From JAICYJ01 sp963737445 (lineage in GTDB: Bacteria > Actinomycetota > Thermoleophilia > Gaiellales > JAICJC01), in contig CAVTSO010000001.1 in assembly GCA_963737445.1 (NCBI GenBank), positions 310,001-374,000 of the forward strand: a stretch of 64,000 nt of DNA. Direction: 5' to 3'. A program made the position numbers and the translations under genes. Positions 1 through 9,691 of this stretch are shown here, in pieces (within the stretch, counting starts at the first letter, position 1; each line of letters opens with the position of its first letter). The notes under the pieces are model-generated. The model saw nothing but the letters and a program-made list of their open reading frames with translations, made no database searches and was not told where the DNA came from.

Positions 1-160
1 CGCCGGCGAAGTCGATGTACTCCTTGCCGTCCACGTCGGTGAGGCGGGCGCCGTGGCCATGGTCGGCCACGATCGGCGCCAGGGCGACGCCGCGTGCGAC
101 GAACGTCTCGCGCTTTGCCATCAGCTGCTCGGTCTTGGTTCCGGATGCTTGCACTGCCAT
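1..160 (-). CDS. gabT: 4-aminobutyrate aminotransferase, N-terminal part (runs off the left edge)
   Basis: Only the first 53 codons are present. They start at the ATG complementary to 158-160 and read toward position 1. The translation has the opening of class III PLP aminotransferases: an ARGV segment at residues 23-26, then LTDVDGKEYIDFAG near residues 41-54, the usual lead-in to the GABA transaminase core. The enzyme would move the amino group of GABA to 2-oxoglutarate, giving succinate semialdehyde. The catalytic lysine lies outside the window, so a related omega-aminotransferase is possible. The gene is divergent from the aminotransferase at 284, across a 123-base gap that contains a TATACT hexamer (199-204, minus strand) and a dyad at 242-262. 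No clear ribosome binding site precedes the ATG. Confidence 0.75.
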   Translation of the reverse strand, partial: MAVQASGTKTEQLMAKRETFVARGVALAPIVADHGHGARLTDVDGKEYIDFAG

Positions 161-241
161 GTTTTGCGGCCCCCGTGTGATCGATCTTTGCGCCAACGAG
201 TATAAGCAGGAAGGGACTTAGCGTGCTTGGGCTCCTGATAC

Positions 242-262
242 GATTGGCCACTCTGTCCAATC
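242..262. promoter_or_regulatory. dyad operator candidate between divergent aminotransferase genes
   Basis: Inverted repeat with arms GATTGG and CCAATC, plus inner matching CA/TG bases, spanning 21 bases. It lies 22 bases before the ATG at 284, in the gap shared with gabT. A dyad of this size suits a dimeric regulator acting on both genes. The PucR-type protein encoded at 2026 is a candidate by proximity only; nothing in the sequence proves the pairing. Confidence 0.45.
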
Positions 263-283
263 GCCGAGACAAGGATCGCCTCT

Positions 284-1741
284 ATGACCAGCAACGGCTC
301 GCAGGCCGCGCTGTCTGACGACAGGCTGCAGGAACTCGCAAAGCGCCACCTGATGATGCACTTCACGCGGCACTCCACGTTCCGCAACGAGGACGTGCCG
401 ATCATCACCCGCGGCGAGGGCTGCTACCTGTACGACAGCAAGGGGAAGCGCTACTTCGACGGGCTGGCCGGCCTGTTCTGCACCCAGATCGGCTACAGCT
501 TCGGCGCCGAGCTGGGCGAGGCGGCTGCCACGCAGATGGCGGAGCTGCCCTTCTACACCAACTGGAGCTACGCACATCCGCGCTCGATCGAGCTGGCCGC
601 CAAGGTGGCAGAGCTGGCGCCCGGCGACCTCAACCGCGCCTTCTTCGTTTCGGGCGGGTCGGAGGCCAACGAGGCCATCATCAAGCTCGTGCGCCAGTAC
701 CACCAGCTACGGGGCCATCACCACCGCTACAAGATGATCGCGCGGCGCATCGCCTACCACGGCACCACCCTGGGCGCCCTGTCGCTGACCGGCATCTACC
801 CGCTGAAGACGCCGTTCGAGCCACTGATGGCGGGTGTTCGCCACGTCTCCAACACCAACCGCTACCGCCGTCCCCAGGGCGAGAGCGAGCAGGAGTTCAC
901 GCAGTTCCTGCTGGACGAGCTGCGCGACGTGATCGAGCAGGAGGGCCCCGACTCGGTGGCCGCCGTTTTCATGGAGCCGGTGCAGAACTCCGGCGGCACC
1001 TTCACTCCGCCCGAGGGCTACTACCAGGGCGTGCGCGCGATCTGTGACGAGTACGGCGTGCTGCTGGTGGCCGACGAGGTGATCTGCGGCTTCGGCCGGC
1101 TGGGCGAGTGGTTCGGATCGACCCGCTACGACATCCGGCCCGATATCGTCACGTTCGCCAAGGGCGTCGGCTCGGCACACGTGCCGCTGGGCGGCGTGCT
1201 GATGACCGACGACGTGGCGGGACCGTTCCTGGAGGGGACGACCGTGCTCAACCACGGCATCACCTACGGCGGCCACCCGGTATCGGCGGCCGTGGCGCTC
1301 AAGAACCTCGAGGTGATGGAGCGCGAGGACGTGCTCGGCAACGTGCGGCGCAACGAGGCGTACTTCCAGGAGCTGCTCGAGAAGCTGGGCGAGAAGCCGA
1401 TCGTGGGCGACGTCCGCGGAGCCGGCTACTTCCGGTCGCTGGAGCTGGTCAAGGACAAGGACACCAAGGAGACGTTCGACGAGGAGGAGTCCGATCACCT
1501 GCTGCGCGGCTTCCTGTCGGGACGGCTGTGGGACGCGGGGCTGATCTGCCGCGCCGACGACCGCGGCGATCCGGTGATCCAGCTGTCGCCGCCGCTGATC
1601 GCGACCCGCGAGGAGCTCGACTTCATCCACGACGTGCTGGACACGGTGCTGGACGAGGCCTGGGAAGAGATGCAGCGGCCTCATGCCCATCGCGGCCACA
1701 AGGTGCTTCCCGGCGGCCGCCAGGTCGTCGACACCGACTAG
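284..1741 (+). CDS. class III (fold type I) PLP-dependent aminotransferase
   Basis: A 485-residue omega-aminotransferase of the group usually annotated as an aspartate aminotransferase family protein, related to beta-alanine/putrescine-pyruvate transaminases. Family landmarks: SGGSEANEA at residues 123-131 binds PLP phosphate, the PLP-ring Asp is in VADEVICGFGR near 262-272, and the Schiff-base lysine is in FAKGVGSAH (about Lys293). An AAGGA ribosome binding site lies eight bases before the ATG. It is divergent from gabT and is followed by a PucR regulator and a saccharopine-dehydrogenase-like gene, which suggests catabolism of an amine or diamine such as GABA, putrescine or lysine. The substrate cannot be read from sequence. 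The stop codon is followed after two bases by the 280-bp repeat element. Confidence 0.9.
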   Translation: MTSNGSQAALSDDRLQELAKRHLMMHFTRHSTFRNEDVPIITRGEGCYLYDSKGKRYFDGLAGLFCTQIGYSFGAELGEAAATQMAELPFYTNWSYAHPRSIELAAKVAELAPGDLNRAFFVSGGSEANEAIIKLVRQYHQLRGHHHRYKMIARRIAYHGTTLGALSLTGIYPLKTPFEPLMAGVRHVSNTNRYRRPQGESEQEFTQFLLDELRDVIEQEGPDSVAAVFMEPVQNSGGTFTPPEGYYQGVRAICDEYGVLLVADEVICGFGRLGEWFGSTRYDIRPDIVTFAKGVGSAHVPLGGVLMTDDVAGPFLEGTTVLNHGITYGGHPVSAAVALKNLEVMEREDVLGNVRRNEAYFQELLEKLGEKPIVGDVRGAGYFRSLELVKDKDTKETFDEEESDHLLRGFLSGRLWDAGLICRADDRGDPVIQLSPPLIATREELDFIHDVLDTVLDEAWEEMQRPHAHRGHKVLPGGRQVVDTD

Positions 1742-1743
1742 CA

Positions 1744-2023
1744 GATGATTGGTTCCACGAGCTACGCGGCGCGCCGTGCGCGATCTGCGTCATCGCAGAT
1801 CGCTCCCGACCGGCGCAAGCCATGGCTTGCGCCTAGCGTCTGGGACACGCTGGACGCCACGATCATCCTTGGCCAGGACATGCCCAGCCTGCCCATCGCC
1901 GTCCACGATCTGCGTGAATCGCAGATCGCTACCGACCGCTGCAAGCCAAGGCTTGCAGCCTCCCATCGTCCAGCGCGCCCCATCCTGCGCCCCGCATCCA
2001 CGCATCTCGTGGAACCAACCATC
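1744..2023. repeat. 280-bp element with terminal inverted repeats and two paired-hairpin modules
   Basis: The ends 1744-1761 and 2006-2023 are inverted copies matching at 17 of 18 positions (core GGTTCCACGAG). Inside are two direct copies of a two-hairpin module, at 1780-1833 and 1906-1959. Hairpin A has stem GCGATCTGCG/CGCAGATCGC in copy 1 (1780-1803) and the same stem one base pair shorter in copy 2 (1906-1928). Hairpin B has stem GGCGCAAGCC/GGCTTGCGCC in copy 1 (1812-1833) and GCTGCAAGCC/GGCTTGCAGC in copy 2 (1938-1959). Two base pairs differ between the B copies, and both differences are compensated on the other arm. The element fills the whole gap between two genes: it starts two bases after one stop and ends two bases before the next start. 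There is no coding sequence, so it could be a MITE, a REP-type element or a structured leader RNA. Confidence 0.8.
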
Positions 2024-2025
2024 AG

Positions 2026-3453
2026 GTGCTGACCGTCGCCGACATCATCGCGCTCCCCCAGCTGGAGCTGGAGGTGGCGGGCGGCGGGGACGGCCGCGAT
2101 CGGGTTGTGCGGTGGGCCCACATCAGCGAGCTGGACGACCCCACGCCGTGGCTGCGCGGCGGCGAACTGCTGCTGACCACCGGGCAGCCGCTGCAGCGCG
2201 ACCCCGCCGGCTTCGTCGAGCGGCTGGCCCGGCACGGCCTGGCGGGTATCTGCTTGGGGCTGGGTTTTGGGTTCGACGAGATGCCGGCCGAGGCGGTGGC
2301 CGTCGCCGACCGGCTCGACTTCCCGGCCATCACCACCCCCTACCACGTACCCTTCATCGCGATCACCGAGGCGGTGTTCACCGCCCAGGGAGACGCCCGC
2401 GTGCAGACGCTCGAGCGCCTCACCGAGCTGATGCTGGACGGGCGCGACCTGGACGCGATGCTGACCGAGATGGGCCGGGTGGCCGGCACCGCGCTGATGC
2501 TGCGCGAGCCGTCCGGCCGGATCCTGGCCCGCACCGGTGAGATCGCCGAGGGCGATGCCGGGGCCGTGGTGCTGCCGGTCGTGACGGGCAGCACGGTGCA
2601 CGCCGAGCTGGTGGCGCGGCCCGCGGAGCACGACCGGCAGCTGCTGCACCACGTGCAGACGGTGCTGGCGGTGGAGCTGCTGAAGCGCCGGGCCGTGGCC
2701 GAGGCCCAGCGGCGGCTGTCGGGCGATCTCGTCGAGTCGATCCTGGCAGGCGAGGTGAGCGGGCCGGAGCTGCGGCGCAAGGCCGCGGCCTTCGGCCTGC
2801 AGGGTGAGCAGCCGATGGCGTTCGCGCTGCTGCGGCCGTCCCAGCGCGGCACGCGGGCGCTGGCAGAGCTGGCCGACCATGCCGGCGACCAGTGGCCCTG
2901 CACGGTCCGCGACGGTGGCGTCGCGGTGCTGCTCGAGGCAGACGACGACACGCAGGCCGAGGTGCGGGCCGAGTCCCTGCTCTCCGCGACCGGTGCCGGA
3001 GCGGCCGGCGTCGGGCGCGTCCGGCGCAACCCGGCCGACCTGCGGCGCAGCTACGACGAGGCGCTGTACGCGGTCGAGGCGCGGACCGCGAACGGCCACC
3101 CCGCGCTGGCCACGTTCCGCGACCTGGGATCGATCCAGCTGCTGCTGTCCCTTCAGGACGAGCGCGGCGTAGAGCTCTACTGCGACTCGCTGCTGGGCCG
3201 CCTGGTCGAGCACGACAGCGCCCACGGATCGTCCCTGGTCGACTCGCTGCGCGCCTACATCGAGGCGAACGGCCGCTGGGCCGAGGCCGCCGCCGAGCTG
3301 CACGTACACCGCCACACGCTGCGGTACCGCGTGCGCAAGATCGAGGAGCTGACCGGCCGTGACCTGGGCAACGCCGGCGACCGGCTGGAGCTGTGGCTGG
3401 CGCTGCGCGCGCACCAGCTGCGCACCCCCGCGCCCCCGCTGGAGCCGGTGTGA
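2026..3453 (+). CDS. PucR-family transcriptional regulator
   Basis: A 475-residue cytoplasmic regulator. Residues 1-125 match the N-terminal PucR ligand-sensing domain (VADIIALPQLEL, then LRGGELLLTTG). The C-terminal 50 residues are the PucR helix-turn-helix (NGRWAEAAAELHVHRHTLRYR, near 415-435). PucR proteins commonly control purine, polyamine, GABA or amino-acid catabolism, which agrees with the flanking aminotransferases and dehydrogenase. The GTG at 2026 keeps the conserved N-terminus. It sits two bases after the 280-bp element, with no ribosome binding site, so the element must supply the promoter or leader. The stop overlaps the next gene's GTG by four bases, implying translational coupling. 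Confidence 0.88.
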   Translation: MLTVADIIALPQLELEVAGGGDGRDRVVRWAHISELDDPTPWLRGGELLLTTGQPLQRDPAGFVERLARHGLAGICLGLGFGFDEMPAEAVAVADRLDFPAITTPYHVPFIAITEAVFTAQGDARVQTLERLTELMLDGRDLDAMLTEMGRVAGTALMLREPSGRILARTGEIAEGDAGAVVLPVVTGSTVHAELVARPAEHDRQLLHHVQTVLAVELLKRRAVAEAQRRLSGDLVESILAGEVSGPELRRKAAAFGLQGEQPMAFALLRPSQRGTRALAELADHAGDQWPCTVRDGGVAVLLEADDDTQAEVRAESLLSATGAGAAGVGRVRRNPADLRRSYDEALYAVEARTANGHPALATFRDLGSIQLLLSLQDERGVELYCDSLLGRLVEHDSAHGSSLVDSLRAYIEANGRWAEAAAELHVHRHTLRYRVRKIEELTGRDLGNAGDRLELWLALRAHQLRTPAPPLEPV

Positions 3454-4589
3454 GCACCGTCGCGGTGATCGGGGCGGCCGGCATCATCGGGCCGGCCATC
3501 GTGGCGACGCTGGCCGAGCACGATGCCGTCGACGACATCCGCTGCCTCGACCGCGACGGCGACGGCGCACGCGCAGTGGCTGAGCGACACGGCGGCGGCA
3601 AGGCCACCGGTGCGGCGCTCGACATCACCGACCATGATGCCGCCGTCGCCGCAGTGCAGGGCTCCACGCTGCTCCTGAACACCGCCGCCTACCGGATCAA
3701 CCTGGCGGCCATGGAGGTGGCGCTGGATGCGGGCGCCCACTACCTCGACCTGGGCGGGCTCTACCACGTCACCCGCGAGCAGGTGAAGCTCGACCTGCGC
3801 TTCCGCGAGGCCGGACTGCTGGCCGTGCTGGGCATGGGCTCGACGCCGGGCAAGACCAACGTGATGGCCGCACACGCGGTGGCGGGGCTGGGCGGGCGCA
3901 TCGACCGGGTGGTGGTGGCTGCCGCCGGCCGTGACCCCGACCCGCCGTCGGGGCCGCTGGTCGCGCCCTATGCCATGGAGACGATCCTGGACGAGCTGTC
4001 GATGCCGACGCCGGTCGTGCGCGACGGCGAGCACGTGTTCCTGGAGCCGCTCACCGACGCCGGCACGGTCGAGTTCGGCGAGCCGGTGGGTGCGGCGCCG
4101 ACCATCTACACGATCCACTCGGAGCAGGCCACGTTCACCGACAGCTTCGGCGCCGGCGACGTCAGCTTCCAGCTGTCGCTGAACCCCGTCTTCCTCGAGA
4201 AGATCCGGCTCCTGACCGACCTCGGCCTGGCCGGCACCGATCCGGTCGACGTGCGCGGCACGCCGGTAGTGCCGCGGCAGCTGCTGCTGGCCCTGCTGGC
4301 GCGGCTGCCGAAGGCGTCGCCGTCCCACGAGGCCTTCGGCATCCACCGCGTCGAGGTCTACGGAGAGCACGCTACGGCCGTGATCGAGTGCGTCACGCGG
4401 TCGGTCGACCGGCTCGAGTTCGGAGGCGGCGTGCTCTCGACCGCCTGTCCGCCGGCGGTGGTCGCCGACATGATCTGCCGCGGTGAGATCGACCGGCACG
4501 GGGTGTTCCCGTCGGAACAGGTAGTGCCGTTCCACGCGCTGTTCGAGCGGCTCGAGCGCTACGGCGTGACCGTCCGCGGCGCGGTCTAG
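3450..4589 (+). CDS. saccharopine-dehydrogenase-like NAD(P)-dependent oxidoreductase
   Basis: A 379-residue protein with an N-terminal Rossmann fold (VAVIGAAGIIG at residues 4-14) followed by the family's GLYHVTREQ and GMGSTPGKTNVMA segments (near 108-140), typical of the saccharopine dehydrogenase/carboxynorspermidine synthase superfamily. Members make or break C-N bonds between an amino acid and a keto acid or aldehyde. Starting at GTG 3450 gives a four-base GTGA overlap with the PucR stop and removes a non-conserved extension, so the two form one operon. With two aminotransferases alongside, a role in lysine, GABA or polyamine breakdown is likely but inferred. A strong hairpin follows the stop. 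Confidence 0.8.
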   Translation: MSTVAVIGAAGIIGPAIVATLAEHDAVDDIRCLDRDGDGARAVAERHGGGKATGAALDITDHDAAVAAVQGSTLLLNTAAYRINLAAMEVALDAGAHYLDLGGLYHVTREQVKLDLRFREAGLLAVLGMGSTPGKTNVMAAHAVAGLGGRIDRVVVAAAGRDPDPPSGPLVAPYAMETILDELSMPTPVVRDGEHVFLEPLTDAGTVEFGEPVGAAPTIYTIHSEQATFTDSFGAGDVSFQLSLNPVFLEKIRLLTDLGLAGTDPVDVRGTPVVPRQLLLALLARLPKASPSHEAFGIHRVEVYGEHATAVIECVTRSVDRLEFGGGVLSTACPPAVVADMICRGEIDRHGVFPSEQVVPFHALFERLERYGVTVRGAV

Positions 4590-4605
4590 CCGGTCGCTTT
4601 CACCG

Positions 4606-4637
4606 GCGGGCCGCGCCGATCGCCCGGCGCGGCCCGC
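4606..4637. terminator. bidirectional hairpin terminator
   Basis: A perfect 12-base-pair stem (arm GCGGGCCGCGCC) with an 8-base loop lies between the convergent ends of the genes stopping at 4589 and 4647. No long T-run follows, which is usual in GC-rich actinobacteria. It can serve either strand. Confidence 0.75.
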
Positions 4638-4646
4638 GGCGATGGT

Positions 4647-5060
4647 TCAGTCCAGCAGCTTCTTGACGCCGTCGAGCTTCTTGCGCATCTCGCTCACCTC
4701 GGCGGCCTGCGACTTGACCGCGTCGGCCAGCGCCTGCACGCTGTCGACCAGCGACTTGGCCAAAGCGTCGATATCGGCTCCTGCGGTGGCGGCCGCCCTG
4801 CGCCCGCGGCGGGCACCCTTGCGCGCGGTCGCGGTGGCGGATGCCTTGCGTCCCGGCGGACGTCCGCGACGCGTGCGTGGTCGTAGCGAACCACCGGCAC
4901 GCTTGCGTGCCACCCGGTAGTAGTTGGCAGCCACGGTTCCAGCTCGGCGGCCCGAGTCAGCGGAGATCTTCGCGAACGCCTCGGTGCGGTTCATCCCACC
5001 CGCGACCAGCTTTTCGACCTGCTCGAAGATCTGCTCGCCTACCTCACCTGAGCGGGGCAT
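4647..5060 (-). CDS. small basic protein with AT-hook-like motif, putative nucleoid-associated protein
   Basis: 137 residues in three parts. An N-terminal helical segment (1-50) resembles a winged or helix-turn-helix unit (EAFAKISADSGRRAGTVAANYY). A strongly basic linker (53-88) carries GRPPGRK, an AT-hook-like core. The acidic-heptad C-terminus (95-137, ending MRKKLDGVKKLLD) looks like a coiled coil suited to self-association. Together these suggest a DNA-bridging protein similar in plan to Lsr2/H-NS-type factors, though I do not recognise a named family. A GGTGAG ribosome binding site precedes the ATG. An 8-bp inverted repeat flanks its probable promoter, so autoregulation is possible. It lies downstream of pgi on the same strand, 60 bases apart. 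Confidence 0.7.
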   Translation of the reverse strand: MPRSGEVGEQIFEQVEKLVAGGMNRTEAFAKISADSGRRAGTVAANYYRVARKRAGGSLRPRTRRGRPPGRKASATATARKGARRGRRAAATAGADIDALAKSLVDSVQALADAVKSQAAEVSEMRKKLDGVKKLLD

Positions 5061-5070
5061 ATCTCACCTT

Positions 5071-5109
5071 TCGTTCGTTGGATGTGCGCCCACTCTACAG
5101 TACGAACGA
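5071..5109. promoter_or_regulatory. 8-bp inverted repeat upstream of the AT-hook-like gene
   Basis: Perfect inverted arms TCGTTCGT (5071-5078) and ACGAACGA (5102-5109), 23 bases apart, sit just upstream of the start at 5060. TACTGT and TAGAGT on the minus strand between the arms could act as -10 boxes. This is a plausible operator, possibly for the gene's own product. Confidence 0.45.
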
Positions 5110-5120
5110 TTGGCGGCACG

Positions 5121-6746
5121 TTATAAATGGCCGCTCCTATAAAGATGTATCAGTGCATTGGTCGACGAGTCATGCAGCAGGTCAGGCTCATCATCACTTT
5201 CAAGCTCTGCCGCTATGCGCTTCGCGAGCACCTTCCCGAGCTCGACGCCCCACTGATCGAACGAGTTGATGTTCCAGATCACGCCCTGCGTGAACACGCT
5301 GTGCTCATACAGCGCGACCAGGCTCCCCAGCGTGGCCGGCGTCAGACGCTCGGCCAGGAGCGTGCTGGTGGGCCGGTTGCCCTCGAACACCCGGTGCGGG
5401 GCCAGCTCGGCACCCGAGCCCTCCGCTCGCACCTCGTCGAGGCGTTTCCCAAAGGCCAGGGCCTCGGTCTGTGCGAACACGTTGGCCATCAGCAGATCGT
5501 GATGGCGGCCAAGCGGATTGAGGCTGTGCAGGAAGCCGATGAAGTCACACGGGATCAGCCGCGTGCCCTGATGCAGGAGTTGATAGAACGAGTGCTGGCC
5601 GTTCGTCCCCGGCTCTCCCCAGTAGACCGCTCCCGTCTCATAGTCGACGCGGGCGCCGTCCAGAGTGACATGTTTCCCGTTGCTCTCCATCGTCAACTGT
5701 TGTAGGTATGCCGGGAAACGCTTGAGGTACTGGTCGTAGGGCAACACCGCAACCGTCTGGGCATCAAAGAAGTCGCTGTACCACACTGCCAGGAGCCCCA
5801 TCAACACGGGCATGTTCTGTTCAAGCGCGGCTGTGCGGAAATGCACATCCATGGCATGAAAACCGCCGAGCAACTCCCGGAACCGATCCGGCCCGACCGC
5901 GATCATCGTCGAGAGGCCGATCGCCGAGTCCATGGAGTAACGGCCACCCACCCAGTCCCAGAAGCCGAACATGTTGTCCAGGTCGACACCAAAGGCCGAG
6001 ACCTCGTCGGCTGCGGTCGAGACGGCGACGAAGTGCTGCGCGATCGCGGCCTCGTCGGGCATCGCCGCCAGCACCCACTCGCGGGCGCTCGCGGCGTTGG
6101 TCATCGTCTCCTGCGTCGTGAAGGTCTTGGAGGCGATGATGAACAGCGTCTCGGCCGGGTCGAGGTCGCGGGTGGCCTCGGCAAAGTCGGTGCCGTCCAC
6201 GTTCGATACGAACCGGAATGTGAGATCTCGCTGCGAGTAGCTGCGCAGAGCCTCGTAGGCCATCACCGGCCCCAGGTCGGAGCCGCCGATGCCGACGTTT
6301 ATGACGTTGCGAATCCGCTTGCCGGTGTGGCCCTTCCAGCCGCCGCTGCGAATGCGGTCGGCGAAGGCCGCCATGCGGTCGAGCACCTCGTGGACGGCCG
6401 GCACCACGTCGCTGCCGTCGACCACGATCGATTCGCCGGCCGGCGCACGCAGCGCCACGTGCAGCACCGAGCGGCCCTCGGTGGTGTTGATCGGAGCGCC
6501 GGTGAACATGGCCTCCCTGCGGTCCTCCAGCCCGCGCTCACGGGCCAGCTCGATCAGCAGGCGCAGCGTCTCTGAGGTGGCGCGGTGCTTCGAGTAGTCA
6601 AGCCGGAGCCCCGCGGCGGCGGCCGTCATCCGGCTGCCCCGCTCCGGGTCCTCCGCGAACAGCTCGCGCAGGTGCGTGTTGCCGATCTCGGCGTGATGGC
6701 GCTCGAGCGCCTTCCAGGCGGGCGTGTCTCTGAGAGGGGCGGACAT
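5121..6746 (-). CDS. pgi: glucose-6-phosphate isomerase
   Basis: A 541-residue cytoplasmic enzyme interconverting glucose 6-phosphate and fructose 6-phosphate in glycolysis and gluconeogenesis. Length and motifs fit the classical bacterial PGI: INVGIGGSDLGPVMAYEAL near residues 140-160, the first PGI signature DWVGGRYSMDSAIG, and the second around GQHSFYQLLHQGTRLIP, followed by the conserved C-terminal NSFDQWGVELGK. The start at 6746 (MSAPLRDT) was chosen over one ten codons upstream. It agrees with family length and lies six bases after a TACGGT hexamer (6753-6758), as expected for a leaderless mRNA. It is divergent from the leuA leader region. Confidence 0.95.
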   Translation of the reverse strand: MSAPLRDTPAWKALERHHAEIGNTHLRELFAEDPERGSRMTAAAAGLRLDYSKHRATSETLRLLIELARERGLEDRREAMFTGAPINTTEGRSVLHVALRAPAGESIVVDGSDVVPAVHEVLDRMAAFADRIRSGGWKGHTGKRIRNVINVGIGGSDLGPVMAYEALRSYSQRDLTFRFVSNVDGTDFAEATRDLDPAETLFIIASKTFTTQETMTNAASAREWVLAAMPDEAAIAQHFVAVSTAADEVSAFGVDLDNMFGFWDWVGGRYSMDSAIGLSTMIAVGPDRFRELLGGFHAMDVHFRTAALEQNMPVLMGLLAVWYSDFFDAQTVAVLPYDQYLKRFPAYLQQLTMESNGKHVTLDGARVDYETGAVYWGEPGTNGQHSFYQLLHQGTRLIPCDFIGFLHSLNPLGRHHDLLMANVFAQTEALAFGKRLDEVRAEGSGAELAPHRVFEGNRPTSTLLAERLTPATLGSLVALYEHSVFTQGVIWNINSFDQWGVELGKVLAKRIAAELESDDEPDLLHDSSTNALIHLYRSGHL

Positions 6747-6752
6747 CGGCGA

Positions 6753-6758
6753 ACCGTA
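6753..6758 (-). promoter_or_regulatory. -10-like box of pgi
   Basis: TACGGT on the minus strand ends six bases before the pgi ATG. No Shine-Dalgarno sequence is present, so transcription probably starts at or next to the start codon. Confidence 0.5.
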
Positions 6759-6781
6759 CACCGCGCGTGGGCTCACGCGGT

Positions 6782-6810
6782 TTGACTGATCAGGCGGCGC
6801 CCCCTATCCT
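6782..6810 (+). promoter_or_regulatory. sigma-70-type promoter of the leuA operon
   Basis: TTGACT at 6782-6787 (five of six against TTGACA) and TATCCT at 6805-6810, separated by exactly 17 bases. This is the best -35/-10 pair in the window. Transcription would begin near 6817, three or four bases before the ATG of the leucine-rich short ORF at 6821, giving an almost leaderless mRNA that continues into leuA. Confidence 0.75.
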
Positions 6811-6820
6811 GTGCAGCACG

Positions 6821-6943
6821 ATGCCGCGCACCGCGAACACCAAGGAGATCGCTGCCCGCTCTACGTTGAGCGGGCGTCCTGTCGGGCTCATGTCCGCGTT
6901 CGCCATCTCGCTGCTCGGCCTGCTCCTGCTCCTCGCCCGCTAG
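6821..6943 (+). CDS. 40-residue ORF with leucine-rich end; candidate leucine leader peptide
   Basis: Reads MPRTANTKEIAARS and ends in LLGLLLLLAR then TAG, with seven leucines among the last ten residues, all encoded by CTG or CTC. It lies directly after the only strong promoter and 100 bases before leuA, the first gene of leucine synthesis. That is where a leader peptide for leucine-dependent attenuation is expected. The downstream segment can form mutually exclusive GC-rich hairpins. The alternative is a small one-helix membrane protein, since residues 21-38 are hydrophobic enough to span a membrane. At 40 residues it is longer than most leaders, and the leucine codons lie about 30 bases before the first hairpin, which is not the classical spacing. 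Confidence 0.55.
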   Translation: MPRTANTKEIAARSTLSGRPVGLMSAFAISLLGLLLLLAR

Positions 6944-6963
6944 GGCGACGGACTTCTGCTCAC

Positions 6964-7020
6964 GCGCCGCCCGCCGGCGCACACGCACAGGAACCCGCCG
7001 GGAGAGGTGCGCCCTCTCCC
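6964..7020 (+). promoter_or_regulatory. competing hairpins upstream of leuA (attenuator candidate)
   Basis: Hairpin 1: GCGCCG/CGGCGC, 6964-6980, 5-base loop. Hairpin 2: GGGAGAGG/CCTCTCCC, 7000-7020, 5-base loop. The 3' arm of hairpin 1 (CCGGCG, 6974-6979) can instead pair with CGCCGG at 6996-7001, which touches the 5' arm of hairpin 2. GGGCG at the leader stop (6943-6947) can pair with CGCCC inside hairpin 1 (6968-6972). No T-run follows hairpin 2, so control of translation or Rho-type termination is more likely than intrinsic termination. GC-rich DNA offers many chance pairings, so this stays tentative. The AGGAGG of leuA is at 7029-7034. Confidence 0.4.
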
Positions 7021-7043
7021 TCACGAGCAGGAGGAACAGCCCC

Positions 7044-8576
<1,533 letters not shown>

Positions 8577-8610
8577 TGAGATACACCACCCCCTTCCAGG
8601 AGCGCAGGCC

Positions 8611-9691
8611 ATGAGCCCGAGCACACGACCCATACCCATCGTCGCCTGTCTGGCCGGCGACGGCATCGGCCCGGAGGTGATGGCCGAGGCGGGCCGCGTC
8701 ATCGACGCGGCGTCGGAGCTGTTCGGGATCCGCGTGCGCCAGGTGCATCTGCCGTTCGGCGGCGACGCCATCGACAAGCACGGGGATCCCTTCCCCAGCC
8801 ACGTGCGCGCGGCCGTGAAGGCGTCCGACGCGGTGCTGCTGGGAGCGGTCGGCGGCCCACGCTGGGACGGATCGCCGGTGCGGCCGGAGGCCGGCCTGCT
8901 GGGGCTTCGCAAGGAGCTCGACACGTACGCCAACCTGCGCCCGGTGCGCCACGGCGCCATCGACCTGATGGTGGTGCGCGAGCTGACCGGCGGCCTCTAC
9001 TTCGGCAAGAAGACGCTGGAGCAGGACGTCGCCAGCGACGAGTGCCGCTACACCCGCGACCAGATCGAGCGGGTCGCGCGGTGGGGATTCAGGCTGGCCC
9101 GCCGCCGCGGCGGACGCGTCGTCTCGGTGGACAAGGCCAACGTGCTGTCCACCTCCAAGCTGTGGCGCCGCGTCGTCACGGAGCTGCACGCGTCGGAGTT
9201 CGAGGAGATCCGCCTGACCCACGAGCTGGTCGACTCGTTCGCCATGAACCTGGCGACGCGGCCGCAGGACTACGACGTGGTGCTGACCGAGAACCTGTTC
9301 GGGGACATCCTGTCCGACCTGGCCGCGGCCGTGGGCGGCGGGCTGGGCCTGGCGCCATCGGCCTCGCTGGGCAGCGAGCCGCCGGGCATCTTCGAGCCGG
9401 TGCACGGCTCGGCGCCGGACATCGCCGGCCAGGGCGAGGCCAACCCGATCGCGATGATCCTGTCGGTGGGCCTGATGTTCACCTACGGGCTGGCCCGGCG
9501 CGACATCGGCCGCACCATCGCGGCCGCCGTCGACCAGGTGCTGGCCGAGGGCACCGCCACCGCAGACCAGGTCTCCGGAGGCCGTGCCTACGCAACATGG
9601 GAGGTGGGCCAGGCGGTCTGCCGCGCGCTGGCCGACCACGCCCACGGCAGCGGGGAGTTCGCGGCAAACCCGTACGGTGAGGCGGTCGCTC

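Noticed and set aside
7000..7020. Intrinsic terminator in front of leuA
   Set aside because: A good stem, but it is not followed by a T-run and lies just before an active ribosome binding site; kept only as part of a possible attenuator.
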